58,082 nucleotides of DNA from Nonomuraea fuscirosea (GCF_003001935.1 NZ_PVNG01000040.1:1-58082); one strand, 5' to 3'. Counted from the first letter of the stretch, positions 1 to 9,469 are shown. Notes: a model not told the origin generated them from the sequence alone. Program-made: numbers and translations.

Positions 1-1
1 C

Positions 2-64
2 CTCGGCCACCTCAGCCCGATCGCCTACGAGATGATGGCAGATAGTCTGAGGCCTGCCGCCTGA
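2..64 (+). pseudogene. IS3-family transposase OrfB, C-terminal tail (cut by window edge)
   Basis: The open frame entering from the window edge reads LGHLSPIAYEMM and ends in TGA at 62-64. This resembles the extreme C-terminus of IS3-family integrase-type transposases, where a GxxSPxxYE motif precedes the stop. Only about 20 residues are visible, so the call rests on that motif and on other IS3 pieces in the window. The rest lies outside the window. Confidence 0.5.
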
Positions 65-329
65 AATTGGTGTTCGCATTCATGGGGGAAGCCCCACTCT
101 CCCCTGCGGGCCTCCTTGCAAGCGCAACATCAGGGTTTCGAGCGAATCCCCAGACGTGTCCGAGGCCTTCTCCCTGCCACTCTCACCCCCACTGCGACTG
201 TTCACGCCTTCTCAATGGTTCAGCCGCCCCGCCACCCGCCTACCTCTACCTACGTCGCGGAGGTTCGCGCTCACTCGGCGCTCCCCTGGCCGACGCTCCA
301 GCGCCGCCTGGCCCGTGGCCACTCCTGAG

Positions 330-870
330 GTCGCTCGCCCGGTTCTTGACCGTCGACAGCGACAGGCCGGGTCCTCGGAGATTTGTGCGTTGGACAAGCC
401 GAGGGTCATGAGTTCCAGCACCTGTCGTTCGCGGGACTGAGCGCGGACAGCCCATCGGGCACCCAGCGCTCGGAGCGGGGACAGACGAAGGCCCCGATCA
501 CCCGATCAGCCGGGGCGCCACCCCCTGGTGCACGATTCTGATCCCGTCGATCAACTCCTCCAGCCAGACGTCCTTGGGCAGGGAACCCGACGCTCCTGCC
601 CACAGCGCGGCCACGACTGCTCCTCAAGGTCGAAGGTGCTCAGCGCGAGCACCTTGACCTGCGGCAGCTCGGTGACGATCCGCTCCGTGGCGGCCACCCC
701 GTCCATGACGGGCATGTGCAGGTCCATCAGCACGACGTCCGGATGCCGTCGTGGCTTCGCGTACCGCGTCGTGGCCGTCGCCCACCTCCCCCATCTCCAG
801 GCCGGCATCGGTCTCCAGCAGCACTGCGCAACCCATTACCTGGTCGTCAACGAGCAGTACTTTTGATCAC
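330..870 (-). pseudogene. Decayed NarL/FixJ-type response regulator
   Basis: The receiver domain is spread over two frames. One frame carries the phosphoacceptor region DVVLMDLHMPVMDG and the following TERIVTELPQVKVLALSTFD stretch around 600-740. The start region, with KVLLVDDQ-like coding, is visible near 840-870 after correcting one base. The LuxR-type output helix (VLELMTLGLSNAQISED) lies near 360-421 in another frame. The order receiver then HTH is that of NarL proteins, but several frameshifts and a deletion break it. The decayed histidine kinase lies directly upstream, as expected for a former two-component operon. Confidence 0.7.
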
Positions 871-880
871 GTCTTCTCCA

Positions 881-1340
881 TCAGCGGAAGGCAGGCGCGC
901 ACGACGAACCCGCCAGAGAGGGAGGGGCCCGCCTTGCGCGCTCCCGCACAGCGAGACAGGCTCGGCCATCCCCTGCCAGACCGAAACCCAAGCCTGACAC
1001 CAGGCCGGATCCGCCGGATTCGCCTGGCCCGTCGTCGGTCACCTCCATTTCGACGAGTGCGGGCAGGCAGACCAGCCGGACGCGGGAGCAGGCGCCGGCC
1101 GCGTGCTGCGGGTGCTGGTGAGCGCTTCGTCGATGCACAGGAAGTGGAAGCGCCACACCCCTGTAGAGGTTGACCACGCTGACGTGGTGGGCGATCACGT
1201 CGTGCAACGCGTAGGCGATGCGGCGACGCTCCTCCTGTACGGCTTGCTCGGCCACCTGCTGCTCCCTGCCGCGTGGCAGCTTCGCGCGCGGGCGCACGAT
1301 GTAACCCGCCGCGATCGGCATCGCCGGAAGCACGAACCTA
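881..1340 (-). pseudogene. Decayed sensor histidine kinase (HisKA_3 type)
   Basis: The frame contains an EERRRIAYALHDVIAHH motif, the HisKA_3 dimerisation box with its phosphoacceptor histidine. Further on comes VTDDGPGESGGSG, a G1-like ATPase box, and a partial GLGFGLAG box. The catalytic domain between the H-box and the ATPase box is almost wholly deleted, and no membrane sensor of normal length remains. It sits just upstream of the decayed response regulator on the same strand. Its N-terminal stretch PAMPIAAGYIV is echoed by another fragment near 19.3 kb. Confidence 0.7.
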
Positions 1341-1763
1341 GAAGAGCCGGTGGAAGGTCACCGATCCGGGAAGGCCTCACCCGGCCGGCGAAGGCCACCA
1401 CGGACGCGCAGTCCGGGATACGTGCGCGGCCACTGTTCGCGAGATGCCCGCGCAGACGCCCAACGGGTTGCCGGCTACCGCCCGGCAAAGCAACAAGGCC
1501 CGGCAGACCGGTGGTTTCACGCCGATCCGATCTCCGGAGCCTTGTTGTCCGAGCCGACTGCCATATCGCCGGAACAGACCGATCGGCATACCGCCGGCTA
1601 TGACCTGGACGCCCACTGAGTGCTCCACGGCCTCAGCGATATCGCCTTCCCGAGTCCAAGCGGTGCTCGAGCGCCAGGACCGGACCCATCACCGTTGACC
1701 GAGCGGTCGACGGCCACTTCCGCAGCACAGTCAGAGAACTCTCACGTGCCCGATCAGGGACTG
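1341..1763. other. Intergenic region with no recognisable gene
   Basis: Neither strand shows a frame with a recognisable motif or a good ribosome-binding site. It separates the decayed two-component system from the end of the permease operon. It may hold further remains of the kinase's sensor portion, but I could not read any. Confidence 0.5.
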
Positions 1764-3146
1764 TCAGGCCGCCTCCCAAGCGGGTTGCGCGCGGGGTAGG
1801 CGACGCCGGGCGAGCGCCAGGTACAGCGGGATGGTGATCGCCAGGCTGACGATCCAGCTGATGTCAGCCCCTGCCAGCAGATCGGCGACCGGACCGATGT
1901 ACAGCGCCGTACTCATGAAGGGAATCTCCACCAGTACACCCACCGTGTAGGCCACGAGGGCAGGTGTGTCATACCTGCCGTATCGCCCGCCGTCCGCCCT
2001 GAACAGGTCAGCGACCGCGTAGTCGCCCTTGCGGATCAGGTAGAAGTCGATCAGGTTGACGGCCGTCCACGGGATGAACACGTACTGGAGCATGATGATG
2101 AGGTTGGTGAAGCTGTTTAGGAAGTCCTGCGACATGAGCGCAGCACCCGCGGTGGCCAGCACGACGAGGAGCCCGCCGATGGCAGCCCTTCCCCGTGCCG
2201 TGGGCAGCCAGTCGCTGCGGAAGGTCTGCACCATGGTGACGACGGTAAGGGTCGCGCCGTAGAGGTTCATGGCGTTGAAGTGCATAATCACGGCGGCGAA
2301 GCTGAAGAGCACTATCGTGCTCAGCGGTTCTCCGAGGACAGCCGGCAATCCAGTGAGCGCGTCGCCCTTGACGGAGATGGCCACGATGACACCGATCCCC
2401 ATCGGGATCATGCCGCCCAGCAGGGCTCCGCCGTACGTCCACCAGAACGTGGACTTCAGACCGGCGGTGTGGGCGGGCATGTAGCGGGAGTAGTCGGAGA
2501 CGTACGGTGCGAAGGCCAGCAGCCACAGCGCACCGATCGCCATCGTGCCGAGGAAGCCGCGGACGGTAGGCACTCCGAGGGCGAACACGTCCGCGCTGAT
2601 GCGACCCATGATGACCAGTCCGGCTATCACCAAGGCCAGAGAGGTGATCGACACAGCTGTGATGATGTGGCCGATGAGGTGGATGAGTCGATAGCCGACG
2701 AGCATGACCACGAGGCCTACCAGGGCGAAGACGAGGGCCAGCGGGGTCAGCGGCAACGAAGGGAACACCGCGTGCACCGACTGTGCGCCGGAGACGATGT
2801 TGGCGGCGTAGATCCCCTCATACATGACGAGCACCACGACCAGGATGACCAGACAGCCGCGGACGCCGAACTGGCCGCGGCTCTGGATCATCTGGGGGAT
2901 GCCCAGCCGGGGGCCCTGCGCGCTGTGCAACGCCATGAACAGGCCGCCGAGCAGCTGTCCTGCGAGCAACGCGATGATGCTCCACCAGAAGTCGAGTCCG
3001 TAGATGACCGGCGGCAGGCCGCCGGTGAGGATCGTCAGCGGCCCGATGTTGGCCGCGAACCAGATGCTGAACAGGTCGCGCGGGCGGCCGGTCCGCTCGT
3101 CGGAGGGAATGACGTCGATGGTCCTGTGTTCGACGAAGGTGCTCAT
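1764..3146 (-). CDS. NCS1-family nucleobase/cation symporter
   Basis: This 460-residue polytopic membrane protein has about 12 hydrophobic segments and belongs to the nucleobase-cation-symport-1 (CodB/PucI-like) family. The N-terminal RDLFSIWFAANIG and the following PRLGIPQMIQSRGQFG stretch are typical of the first and third helices, which form the cation and substrate sites. NCS1 members import cytosine, purines, allantoin, hydantoins, thiamine or pyridoxine with Na+ or H+; the substrate here cannot be read. Its ATG overlaps the aldehyde dehydrogenase stop by 4 bases (ATGA), so it is the last gene of a translationally coupled operon. It probably imports the compound, or a relative, processed by the two upstream enzymes. 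Confidence 0.9.
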   Translation of the reverse strand: MSTFVEHRTIDVIPSDERTGRPRDLFSIWFAANIGPLTILTGGLPPVIYGLDFWWSIIALLAGQLLGGLFMALHSAQGPRLGIPQMIQSRGQFGVRGCLVILVVVLVMYEGIYAANIVSGAQSVHAVFPSLPLTPLALVFALVGLVVMLVGYRLIHLIGHIITAVSITSLALVIAGLVIMGRISADVFALGVPTVRGFLGTMAIGALWLLAFAPYVSDYSRYMPAHTAGLKSTFWWTYGGALLGGMIPMGIGVIVAISVKGDALTGLPAVLGEPLSTIVLFSFAAVIMHFNAMNLYGATLTVVTMVQTFRSDWLPTARGRAAIGGLLVVLATAGAALMSQDFLNSFTNLIIMLQYVFIPWTAVNLIDFYLIRKGDYAVADLFRADGGRYGRYDTPALVAYTVGVLVEIPFMSTALYIGPVADLLAGADISWIVSLAITIPLYLALARRRLPRAQPAWEAA

Positions 3147-4570
3147 GGCAGTGTCCAGGGGGTCGAGGGTGAGCCGAAGTAGGCGACCTTGAGCTGGGTG
3201 AATTCGGTGATCGTCTCGAGCCCGCCCTCCTCGCCCTGGCCGGACTGGCCGTGACCCTCATAGGGGACGTAGGCGTGGTCGCGGTAGGGGCAGTTCGTCC
3301 AGACGATCCCGGCGTCGAGGCGGTCGGTCAGCTCGAGCGCCTCGGCCAGCCGATCGGTCCACACTGTGGCGGCCAGGCCGTACGGTGTACCGTTGGCGAT
3401 GCGTACGGCGTCGTCGATGGTGCGGAAGCGCATGACTGACACCACGGGGCCGAAGATCTCCTCCTGTGCCGCCGCCATGCCGGGGACGACGTTGTCCAGG
3501 ACGGTCGGCTCGAGAAAGGCGCCGACCGCAGAGGGATTTCCGCCTGCGATGATCGAGGCGCCCTCGTCGACAGCGCGGCTGAGATGTTCCTGCACCCTGA
3601 CCCGATGCTGCCGGCTGATCAGTGTGCCGACCTGGGTGGCCGGGGCCAGCGGGTCACCGACAACGATCCCTGCGGTGGCGCGCAGGAACAGTTCCATGAA
3701 CTGCTCGGCGATCTCCTCATCGAGCAGGAGACGGGATCCCGCGGTGCAGACCTGGCCCGCATTGAAGAAGGCATGGTGGACCGAGGCGTGGGCGGCGGCC
3801 ACGAGATCGGCGTTCTTGGTGACGATGTTGGCCGTCTTGCCACCGAGCTCGAGGTGGCAGCTGCCGGTACTCGACTGCTTGATACTGCGGCCGACAGCGG
3901 TCGAGCCGGTGAACGTGATCTTCTTGACGCCGGGGTGGGCTGCCAGCAGTGCGCCGGTTCGCCCGTCGCCGTTGACGATGTTGACCACACCGGGCGGGAA
4001 TCCCGCCCCTAGGCACAGCTTGCCGTAGAGGATCGAAGTGAGCGGCGTTTGCTCGGCCATCTTCAGCACGACCGTATTGCCGGTGGCCAGTGCCGGGGCG
4101 GTCTTGGTGACGGCGAAGAAGAAGGGGAAGTTCCACGGGGCGATGGCCGCGACGACTCCATACGGCTCGCGGCGCGAATGGGTCAGGTGACCGGGTTGCT
4201 CCGCGTACGTGACGCCCCGGATGTTCTGTGGAAGGGTGGCGTAGTAGTCGAGGAGGTCGGCGCAGATCGTCACGTCATCGCGGCAGTCGGAGATGGGACG
4301 CCCGCTGTCGCGCGCCTCGAGTGTCGCGATTTCTGCGGCGCTGGCGCGAATCAGGTCAGCGAGGCGGCGCAGCAAGGCGGCGCGTTCCGCAGCGGGTACC
4401 TGGCGCCAGATGTGGCCCGCGCGGGTCGCGGCCTCGACGGCGGCGTTGACGTCCGCCTCGCCACCGAGCGCGACCGTGTCCAGTTCCTCGTCGGTGGCTG
4501 GGTTGATGGTCGTGAAGGTTTCGCCTTTCTCGGAAGGCCGCTCTTCGCCGTCGATGAGGTGAGCGTTCAT
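3143..4570 (-). CDS. NAD(P)-dependent aldehyde dehydrogenase
   Basis: The protein is a complete 475-residue ALDH-superfamily enzyme that oxidises an aldehyde to a carboxylate with NAD(P)+. Visible active-site elements are the catalytic Cys275 in GQVCTAG, the general base Glu241 in LELGGK, Asn147 in PWNFP, and the cofactor-binding Lys170 and FTGSTAVG loop near 220-227. Length and motifs are closest to betaine-aldehyde and aminoaldehyde dehydrogenase-like members, but the substrate is not determined. Its ATG overlaps the upstream oxidoreductase stop and its stop overlaps the permease start, both as ATGA. The three genes are therefore expected to be translated together. Confidence 0.93.
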   Translation of the reverse strand: MNAHLIDGEERPSEKGETFTTINPATDEELDTVALGGEADVNAAVEAATRAGHIWRQVPAAERAALLRRLADLIRASAAEIATLEARDSGRPISDCRDDVTICADLLDYYATLPQNIRGVTYAEQPGHLTHSRREPYGVVAAIAPWNFPFFFAVTKTAPALATGNTVVLKMAEQTPLTSILYGKLCLGAGFPPGVVNIVNGDGRTGALLAAHPGVKKITFTGSTAVGRSIKQSSTGSCHLELGGKTANIVTKNADLVAAAHASVHHAFFNAGQVCTAGSRLLLDEEIAEQFMELFLRATAGIVVGDPLAPATQVGTLISRQHRVRVQEHLSRAVDEGASIIAGGNPSAVGAFLEPTVLDNVVPGMAAAQEEIFGPVVSVMRFRTIDDAVRIANGTPYGLAATVWTDRLAEALELTDRLDAGIVWTNCPYRDHAYVPYEGHGQSGQGEEGGLETITEFTQLKVAYFGSPSTPWTLP

Positions 4571-5541
4571 CGGATGCTCCCGTCGACCGCGACCGGACCA
4601 CGGGTGGTCAGCGACTCCTGCAGAGCCAGTGCCGCGGCTAGGGCGGCCCGTCCCTCCGATCCGCTCACCAGCGGTGGCAGGCCGTCGCGGGCCGTCGTGA
4701 TGAACTTGGCCGTTTCGGCGGCGTACATGCCGGTGTTCATCGCATCCGGGTACTCGACGGTCCCGGCACCGTTGATGACCACGCCGTGGTCGCGTTCCGT
4801 CAGGTAGGCGCAGCCGTCAACGCCCACGTACGCCAAGGCATGGTCGCCGTTCGACAACCCCGCCTGGTCTGGCAGGGCCCAGCTCGTCTCATGCGCGCCG
4901 ACGCACCCGTTGGCGAAGCGCAACGTGGCCACGATCGATGCGGTTCCCTTCAGTCCGTGGATTTTGGTTTCCGAGGCCACGCCGTACACCTCGACGATGG
5001 GCGAGCCGGTAATCCACTGCAGCGCGTCGAGGTCGTGGACGGCCAGGTAGAGCGGCAGTGTGGTCTGGTCCTGTTGGCGGCGTCCCTCGGACGCGGGCCA
5101 GTTGCGGCGGGTGAACGTGTGGATGGGAGCGCCCAGAGCTCCCCCCTGGGCACGCTGCTGGACGGCCAGGTAGCGGGGGTCGGATCGCAGCGAATGGCCG
5201 ATGACCAGGTGCCCCCCGGGATCGGCGGCGATCATCGCGTCGGCGTCGGCGAGCGTGGTGGCGATCGGCTTCTCGCAGAAGACGTACTTGCCGGCGCGCA
5301 GAGCAGCGATCGTTGCGTCCCTGTGCAGGCCGTCGGGAGTGCTCACGAAGACGGCATCGACATCGTCCGCGGTGACGATTTCGGCGAAGTCCGCAGAGAA
5401 GCGGACCCCGTCGGCTACGAGTCCGGCCGCGTCCGGATCGACGTCGCAGCAGGCGGTCAGGCAGGCGTCGCCGATGTCTCCCAACGCGGCGACACGGATC
5501 CTGCCCATCCAGCCCAGGCCGATGACGGCACAGTTCACCAT
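4567..5541 (-). CDS. Gfo/Idh/MocA-family NAD(P)-dependent oxidoreductase
   Basis: This 324-residue protein has the N-terminal Rossmann motif GLGWMG (residues 8-13) and the family's EKP motif at 90-92, where the lysine contacts cofactor and substrate. A HDLD motif sits in the C-terminal alpha/beta domain, whose equivalents bind and protonate the substrate. Members oxidise or reduce sugars, inositols and related polyols or hydroxy acids. It starts at ATG 5541, preceded by an AAGGAAGG ribosome site that overlaps the TAA of the upstream regulator gene 13 bases away. Genes from the regulator to the permease therefore look like one transcript. Confidence 0.92.
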   Translation of the reverse strand: MVNCAVIGLGWMGRIRVAALGDIGDACLTACCDVDPDAAGLVADGVRFSADFAEIVTADDVDAVFVSTPDGLHRDATIAALRAGKYVFCEKPIATTLADADAMIAADPGGHLVIGHSLRSDPRYLAVQQRAQGGALGAPIHTFTRRNWPASEGRRQQDQTTLPLYLAVHDLDALQWITGSPIVEVYGVASETKIHGLKGTASIVATLRFANGCVGAHETSWALPDQAGLSNGDHALAYVGVDGCAYLTERDHGVVINGAGTVEYPDAMNTGMYAAETAKFITTARDGLPPLVSGSEGRAALAAALALQESLTTRGPVAVDGSIR

Positions 5542-5554
5542 GGTGTTTCCTTCC

Positions 5555-6565
5555 TTAAACTCGATGGGCAGCGGGGAGCGTGACCCGGAGGCTGTTCTCG
5601 GCGAAGTGTCTGACTAGCTCGTGCATGTGCTCGCACGACATCCAGCGGCGGCCCATGACCGCCGCGATGCCGAGGCCGTCGAGCAATCCCAGAAGTTGCT
5701 CGACGATGTCCGCCGGGGAGTCGTCGGGTCGGAACTCACCCGATACGACGCCCTGTTCGATCACATCGAAGAAGTACTGCCGGAAGCGGTCGGCCATTCC
5801 GGTATCCGCGTCGGCGATCTGCCCGTAGATGGCGACCCGGAAGTACTCGAACCACAGGATGAACTCCTCGCGCTCGACTCCCGACTCCGGAATGGACAGC
5901 AGGATCAGGCGAGCGAGCCGTTCAGCCGCGCTCAAACCGGGGGCTGCCATGATCGTGTCGCGGCGGCCGCACGCCTCGTCGTTGGCTTGGCGCAGTGCTT
6001 TGACGAGGATCTGGTTCTTGTTCTCGAAGTAGTAGTGCACGACCCCGGTGGACAGGCCGGCGTGCTTGGCGACCGCCCTGATGGTGGTGGCATCGAGGCC
6101 ATAGGCGACGACAACGGCCCGGGCGGCCTGCAGGAGCTGTTCCTCCCTGCTCTGGCTGGCCTCGTCCGGCTCTGACATGACGAGCTTCCCCTGCCAGGCA
6201 GGGGCCAGCGCGTCGAACTCGTCGCGGTGCTCGCGTACCTTCTTCAGCAGCCGCCACGCAGTGGCGTAGGACAGACCCAGCTCGTCGGCCAGGGACTGAG
6301 CAGTCAGTCGCCCGCCGGATGCGCGCTCCTTGACGATCGCGGCGAACCACAGGCGCAGTGGCGTAGAGGAACCATGGAAGGGTGTCTTCGCGGTGGGGCT
6401 GACCTGCTCGCCGCAGTGAGCGCAGCTATAGACACGGCGATTGTGAAGCCGGTGGAAGGTGCGTTCCTGATCGCAGTGCTGGCAGTGGGCATGCCGACCG
6501 TCCGGGCTGAACCGGACGCGCCACAGCTGCTCCAAGCAGATGTCCTCATCCAGAATTGTATCCAT
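5555..6565 (-). CDS. IS1595-transposase-like zinc ribbon and HTH fused to a TetR regulator
   Basis: This 336-residue protein joins two modules. Residues 20-70 form a CxxC(28,31)-CxxC(48,51) zinc ribbon followed by KTPFHGSSTPLRLWF. Residues 86-113 form an HTH (LADELGLSYATAWRLLKKV). This order matches the DNA-binding N-terminus of IS1595 transposases. From about residue 136 a complete TetR protein follows: an HTH with GLSTGVVHYYFENKNQ near 171-184, then a BetI-like ligand domain. No catalytic transposase domain is present. An internal ATG at 6178 (residue 130) has a GGGGAAG site upstream, so a stand-alone 207-residue TetR could also be made. The gene leads the downstream catabolic operon, which it probably controls. 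Whether the long form is real or an IS remnant fused in frame is open. Confidence 0.8.
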   Translation of the reverse strand: MDTILDEDICLEQLWRVRFSPDGRHAHCQHCDQERTFHRLHNRRVYSCAHCGEQVSPTAKTPFHGSSTPLRLWFAAIVKERASGGRLTAQSLADELGLSYATAWRLLKKVREHRDEFDALAPAWQGKLVMSEPDEASQSREEQLLQAARAVVVAYGLDATTIRAVAKHAGLSTGVVHYYFENKNQILVKALRQANDEACGRRDTIMAAPGLSAAERLARLILLSIPESGVEREEFILWFEYFRVAIYGQIADADTGMADRFRQYFFDVIEQGVVSGEFRPDDSPADIVEQLLGLLDGLGIAAVMGRRWMSCEHMHELVRHFAENSLRVTLPAAHRV

Positions 6566-7262
6566 CTGACCACGTAATTCTGCGCGAATTGTTCGACGAA
6601 ACCGGCCTGTGGTAGTTCACAACCAGCCATACGTGTTTATATGAATGAAAGCTTATTAGGTGTTCAGGACCATAGGCTCGTGAGAGCGACAATGTCAAGG
6701 GCGGACATATGGCGATCTCTCATGTCCCGTTTCCATGCGACCGACGACTGATCAACTGAACCGAGGAAGGCTGGCGTAGGCGCCGCGACTGGGGTCGATG
6801 AGGGCGTGTCCAGCCGGTCAATGACCGCGTACGGTCCCGTCGATGATCCGCTGTGGAGCCATGGTCACGCCCTGCAAATCAGACTTTGAGCGGCTGTGCT
6901 GGCGGGTGATTCTGCGGGGCCTTCGGCAAGCTTGCCGTCGATGAAGGCGGCGCCGCACGGACCAGGACGACCGGGCGGCACCGTTGATCGCGCTGATCAC
7001 CGTCACCTGTTCCAGGCAGCATCGGGTGCCGTGTACTTCCGTCGGGCGACGGTTGGGTGCGGCGAGGGTCTCACCGCGATTGTCAGGTCCGCTGAGTGAT
7101 TCCGAGGAGGCCGGCGTGACCTGCGACTCGACAAGTTGATCCGGAACCGGGGCTCATGGTCGTCCGAAGTACCTTTTTGGTTTCCGTCTCGTACCAGCGC
7201 GCGCCGGTGATAGCCACCAAGCCAGGCCAGTTCCAGGCAGCCCCGCGCACGGTTGCTGCGCC
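6566..7262. other. Upstream region of the fusion-regulator operon; no clear gene
   Basis: No convincing gene is seen. The stretch from 6630 to 6670 is AT-rich for this genome (tttatatgaatgaaagc) and is the best place for the operon promoter and regulator operator. A short minus-strand frame around 6920-7006 reads VISAINGAARSSW, faintly like the strand leading to a transposase DDE residue, but nothing flanking it supports this. The remainder is uninformative. Confidence 0.4.
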
Positions 7263-8153
7263 TCAGCGCGTGTTCAGTCCCCGCAGCACGGGCAGCCCCG
7301 TACCGGAGTCGAGCACGAGGCGGTCGCCCAGCGGTCGGGCGAGCGTGACGGTGATCGTGGCCGTTTTGCGTATCAATGGGCAAGGCTTGCCAGAGCTGGA
7401 GTCCTTCTCGTCCACGTCCACCACCACCAGCTGTTCGGTCTCGTAAGCGCGGGTCCCGTGAACGGTGTCGCAGGCGCCGTACCCATAGCGGAGAAGCAGC
7501 TCGTCTGGCTTGCCGGCGACGAGATCGAACGCCATCACCTCTTCGATATCCCCCTGCATCCGCTCGGGACGGGCGGTGACGGCCGAGGAATCGACCGCCA
7601 CGTGGACCTTCTTCTGCTCGACTCCCTCGACGGTGAACAGCCAGGCGGGCACCTGGATGGTGCCGCGGCTGGTCTGCAGCGGGACCTTACCCAACTCAGC
7701 TCTGGTTACCCGGAGGGGCCGGCATCCCTTGGCCGGGCACTCCTCTTCGATGAGATCGGCCGGGTTGCTGAACTTCTCGTAGGCGCTCGCCGCCGTGATG
7801 AGCGGCACCTGCGAGACCTCGCCGTCCGGCCATCGCACGTCGGCGCGGTCCGGAGAAGCGGTGGGTAGTTTGGCGGCCAGCCGCCAGGCGCCGTTGTGCG
7901 AGCTTCTGTTCACCCAGGCCGGGACTCGGCTCACGTGGTTCCATCCGTGCGGATTCAGCACCTCCAGCGCGACGAACCCTTCACGCCAGGCGCGATCGTC
8001 GGCCGAGCCCTGCCAGCGCTCCGCCACCTCCCGGGCACGATCCTCGAACTCGTCAGACGAAAGACCATGAGACCCACCGGTCGACCTCTGGGTGAACCAG
8101 CCGCAGGAAGTCAGCAGCAGCGCCAGGGACAGGCATGCGAACATTCGTCGCAC
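7263..8153 (-). CDS. Predicted lipoprotein of unknown function
   Basis: The 296-residue product starts at a GTG five bases after a GGGAGG site. Its N-terminus is a type II signal peptide: positive start, hydrophobic core LSLALLL and lipobox LTSC with Cys17. The mature protein should therefore be lipid-anchored on the outer face of the membrane. The rest is soluble, with a central segment AWLFTVEGVEQKKVHVAVDS and a conserved-looking GYGACDTVHGTRAYE near the C-terminus. I recognise no enzyme motif. Proteins of this outline are common in actinomycetes and remain uncharacterised. It stands alone, with IS debris on the downstream side. Confidence 0.8.
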   Translation of the reverse strand: MRRMFACLSLALLLTSCGWFTQRSTGGSHGLSSDEFEDRAREVAERWQGSADDRAWREGFVALEVLNPHGWNHVSRVPAWVNRSSHNGAWRLAAKLPTASPDRADVRWPDGEVSQVPLITAASAYEKFSNPADLIEEECPAKGCRPLRVTRAELGKVPLQTSRGTIQVPAWLFTVEGVEQKKVHVAVDSSAVTARPERMQGDIEEVMAFDLVAGKPDELLLRYGYGACDTVHGTRAYETEQLVVVDVDEKDSSSGKPCPLIRKTATITVTLARPLGDRLVLDSGTGLPVLRGLNTR

Positions 8154-8234
8154 GAGACCTCCCTCTGACCGTCACTCCCGGCTCCGAACGCGTGGGCTCA
8201 TGATCCTCATGCCGGAGTTCCAGGCTGTCCTTGC

Positions 8235-8480
8235 TCAACGCACGATCTTGAAGCCTTCAGCGTACAGGTCGTCGCTACGCTCCTGCGTCCCGGCGAACAT
8301 CCGGATTTCATCGACTAGGACCAGCCCTACGCCAGCGTGAGCGGCAGTGGCGCAGACGGCGTTGACGACGTCGGTAAGGTTGGCGCGGTTCGACAGCCGC
8401 CGCGGAGCACTCGGCATGGCTCCCGCCAGTACCCCGGCAAGGCCGTAGCAGAAACGATCAGCGCCGTTCATGCCGCGAAG
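8235..8480 (-). pseudogene. TniB-like AAA ATPase remnant
   Basis: The frame reads TDVVNAVCATAAHAGVG followed by LVLVDEIRM, a helix and Walker B strand resembling the TniB/IstB-type transposition ATPases of Tn5053/Tn7-like elements in actinomycetes. The Walker A part is missing, and the frame passes straight from Walker B to AGTQERSDDLYAEGF, as if an internal stretch were deleted. It is most likely the rest of an old element; no partner TniA is seen. Confidence 0.45.
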
Positions 8481-8945
8481 AGCTCTCCTCTGTCCGGGCC
8501 AGCCCCACCTGGCCGCCCCACCGGCGGAACCCTCGTCTGTGACTACCTGGACGTCGCGCAGAACCGTGTCTCCGCGTACGCGGGGACCGCCGACTCCACC
8601 ACCCGGCTCAAGCGGCCTGGCCACCACCGACTCCCTGCATCAATACCTCTTGCGACCGCGGTCATGACCGGATCCGACACGTACATGTCCCGCAGCGGAT
8701 CGGGCTCACCCCTGGCACCCACAACCGCCGCGTCGGCTCAGCGCCCAAGCACTCCAAGCGAATGATCGAGGAGACCCTGTGAGCCGATCTGGGTGCCGCC
8801 GCAAGCAGGGGCACACCACCGAGCGACGGTTTCCCGGTAGGGCTTGCCTTACCTTCGACTGGGGGGCGTGCGGGCATGAACCAGCACTCTCACCTGGTGA
8901 AGACTCTTCCGCATCAGTCAGCACTCGCCGTTTGAAGAGGTCCTC

Positions 8946-9428
8946 ATGTCCGCGCAGTTCCTGGTCAACGCGCCGCCCGTCCCCCCTTCCGTCAAGACTG
9001 CATCGTCGCTCTGGTTCACCGCCGTGGGCGCCGGTGTCTTCGAGGCAGCCTTGGCAGTGGCCGGCATGCTCGCCGAGGGATCGGCCTCTCTGATCGGCCT
9101 GGCAGGGGGCCTCGGCATTCGGCTGGCGGTCTTTGCCGCGGCGATCTTCATGGCGGTGCGCCTGCGTCAGGGGCGAGGCTGGGCGCGTATTGCTCTCGCG
9201 TTGACCTTGGGGGTATTCGGCACCTTGTCACTGGTGATCGAGCCGTTTCAGTGGCTAATGGACGGGAATGCGATCGGTGAGTTCTTCGCCGACGCCGACG
9301 TCATGACCCTCGCCTTCACCCTCAGCCGGGTGCTTCACCTGGTGGCAGTGTGGGGGGCGATGGTCCTGATGTTCAATCCCGCGTCCAACGCCTATTTTCA
9401 CAGTACCCCTCGCCTTCGTCAGCGGTGA
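8946..9428 (+). CDS. Small four-helix integral membrane protein
   Basis: The 160-residue protein has a short cytoplasmic start and about four hydrophobic segments, roughly at residues 24-46, 52-76, 83-104 and 122-145. Segments two and three are separated by a basic loop (RLRQGRGW). A GAAGAGG ribosome site lies before the ATG. The pattern of small helices with a RxGRGWAR loop is common among uncharacterised actinomycete membrane proteins, and no transport or catalytic motif is visible. No neighbouring gene suggests a role. Confidence 0.75.
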   Translation: MSAQFLVNAPPVPPSVKTASSLWFTAVGAGVFEAALAVAGMLAEGSASLIGLAGGLGIRLAVFAAAIFMAVRLRQGRGWARIALALTLGVFGTLSLVIEPFQWLMDGNAIGEFFADADVMTLAFTLSRVLHLVAVWGAMVLMFNPASNAYFHSTPRLRQR

Positions 9429-9469
9429 AAAGATAAACATAGGACATCGGTAGATGAGCCGAACTCGGT

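Noticed and set aside
2280..3182. A 300-codon plus-strand frame rich in Asp, His and Gln
   Set aside because: Exact antisense of the NCS1 permease; hydrophobic codons read backwards give this composition.
6920..7006. VISAINGAA stretch as an IS630 DDE strand
   Set aside because: Only nine residues fit and no neighbouring conserved block is present.
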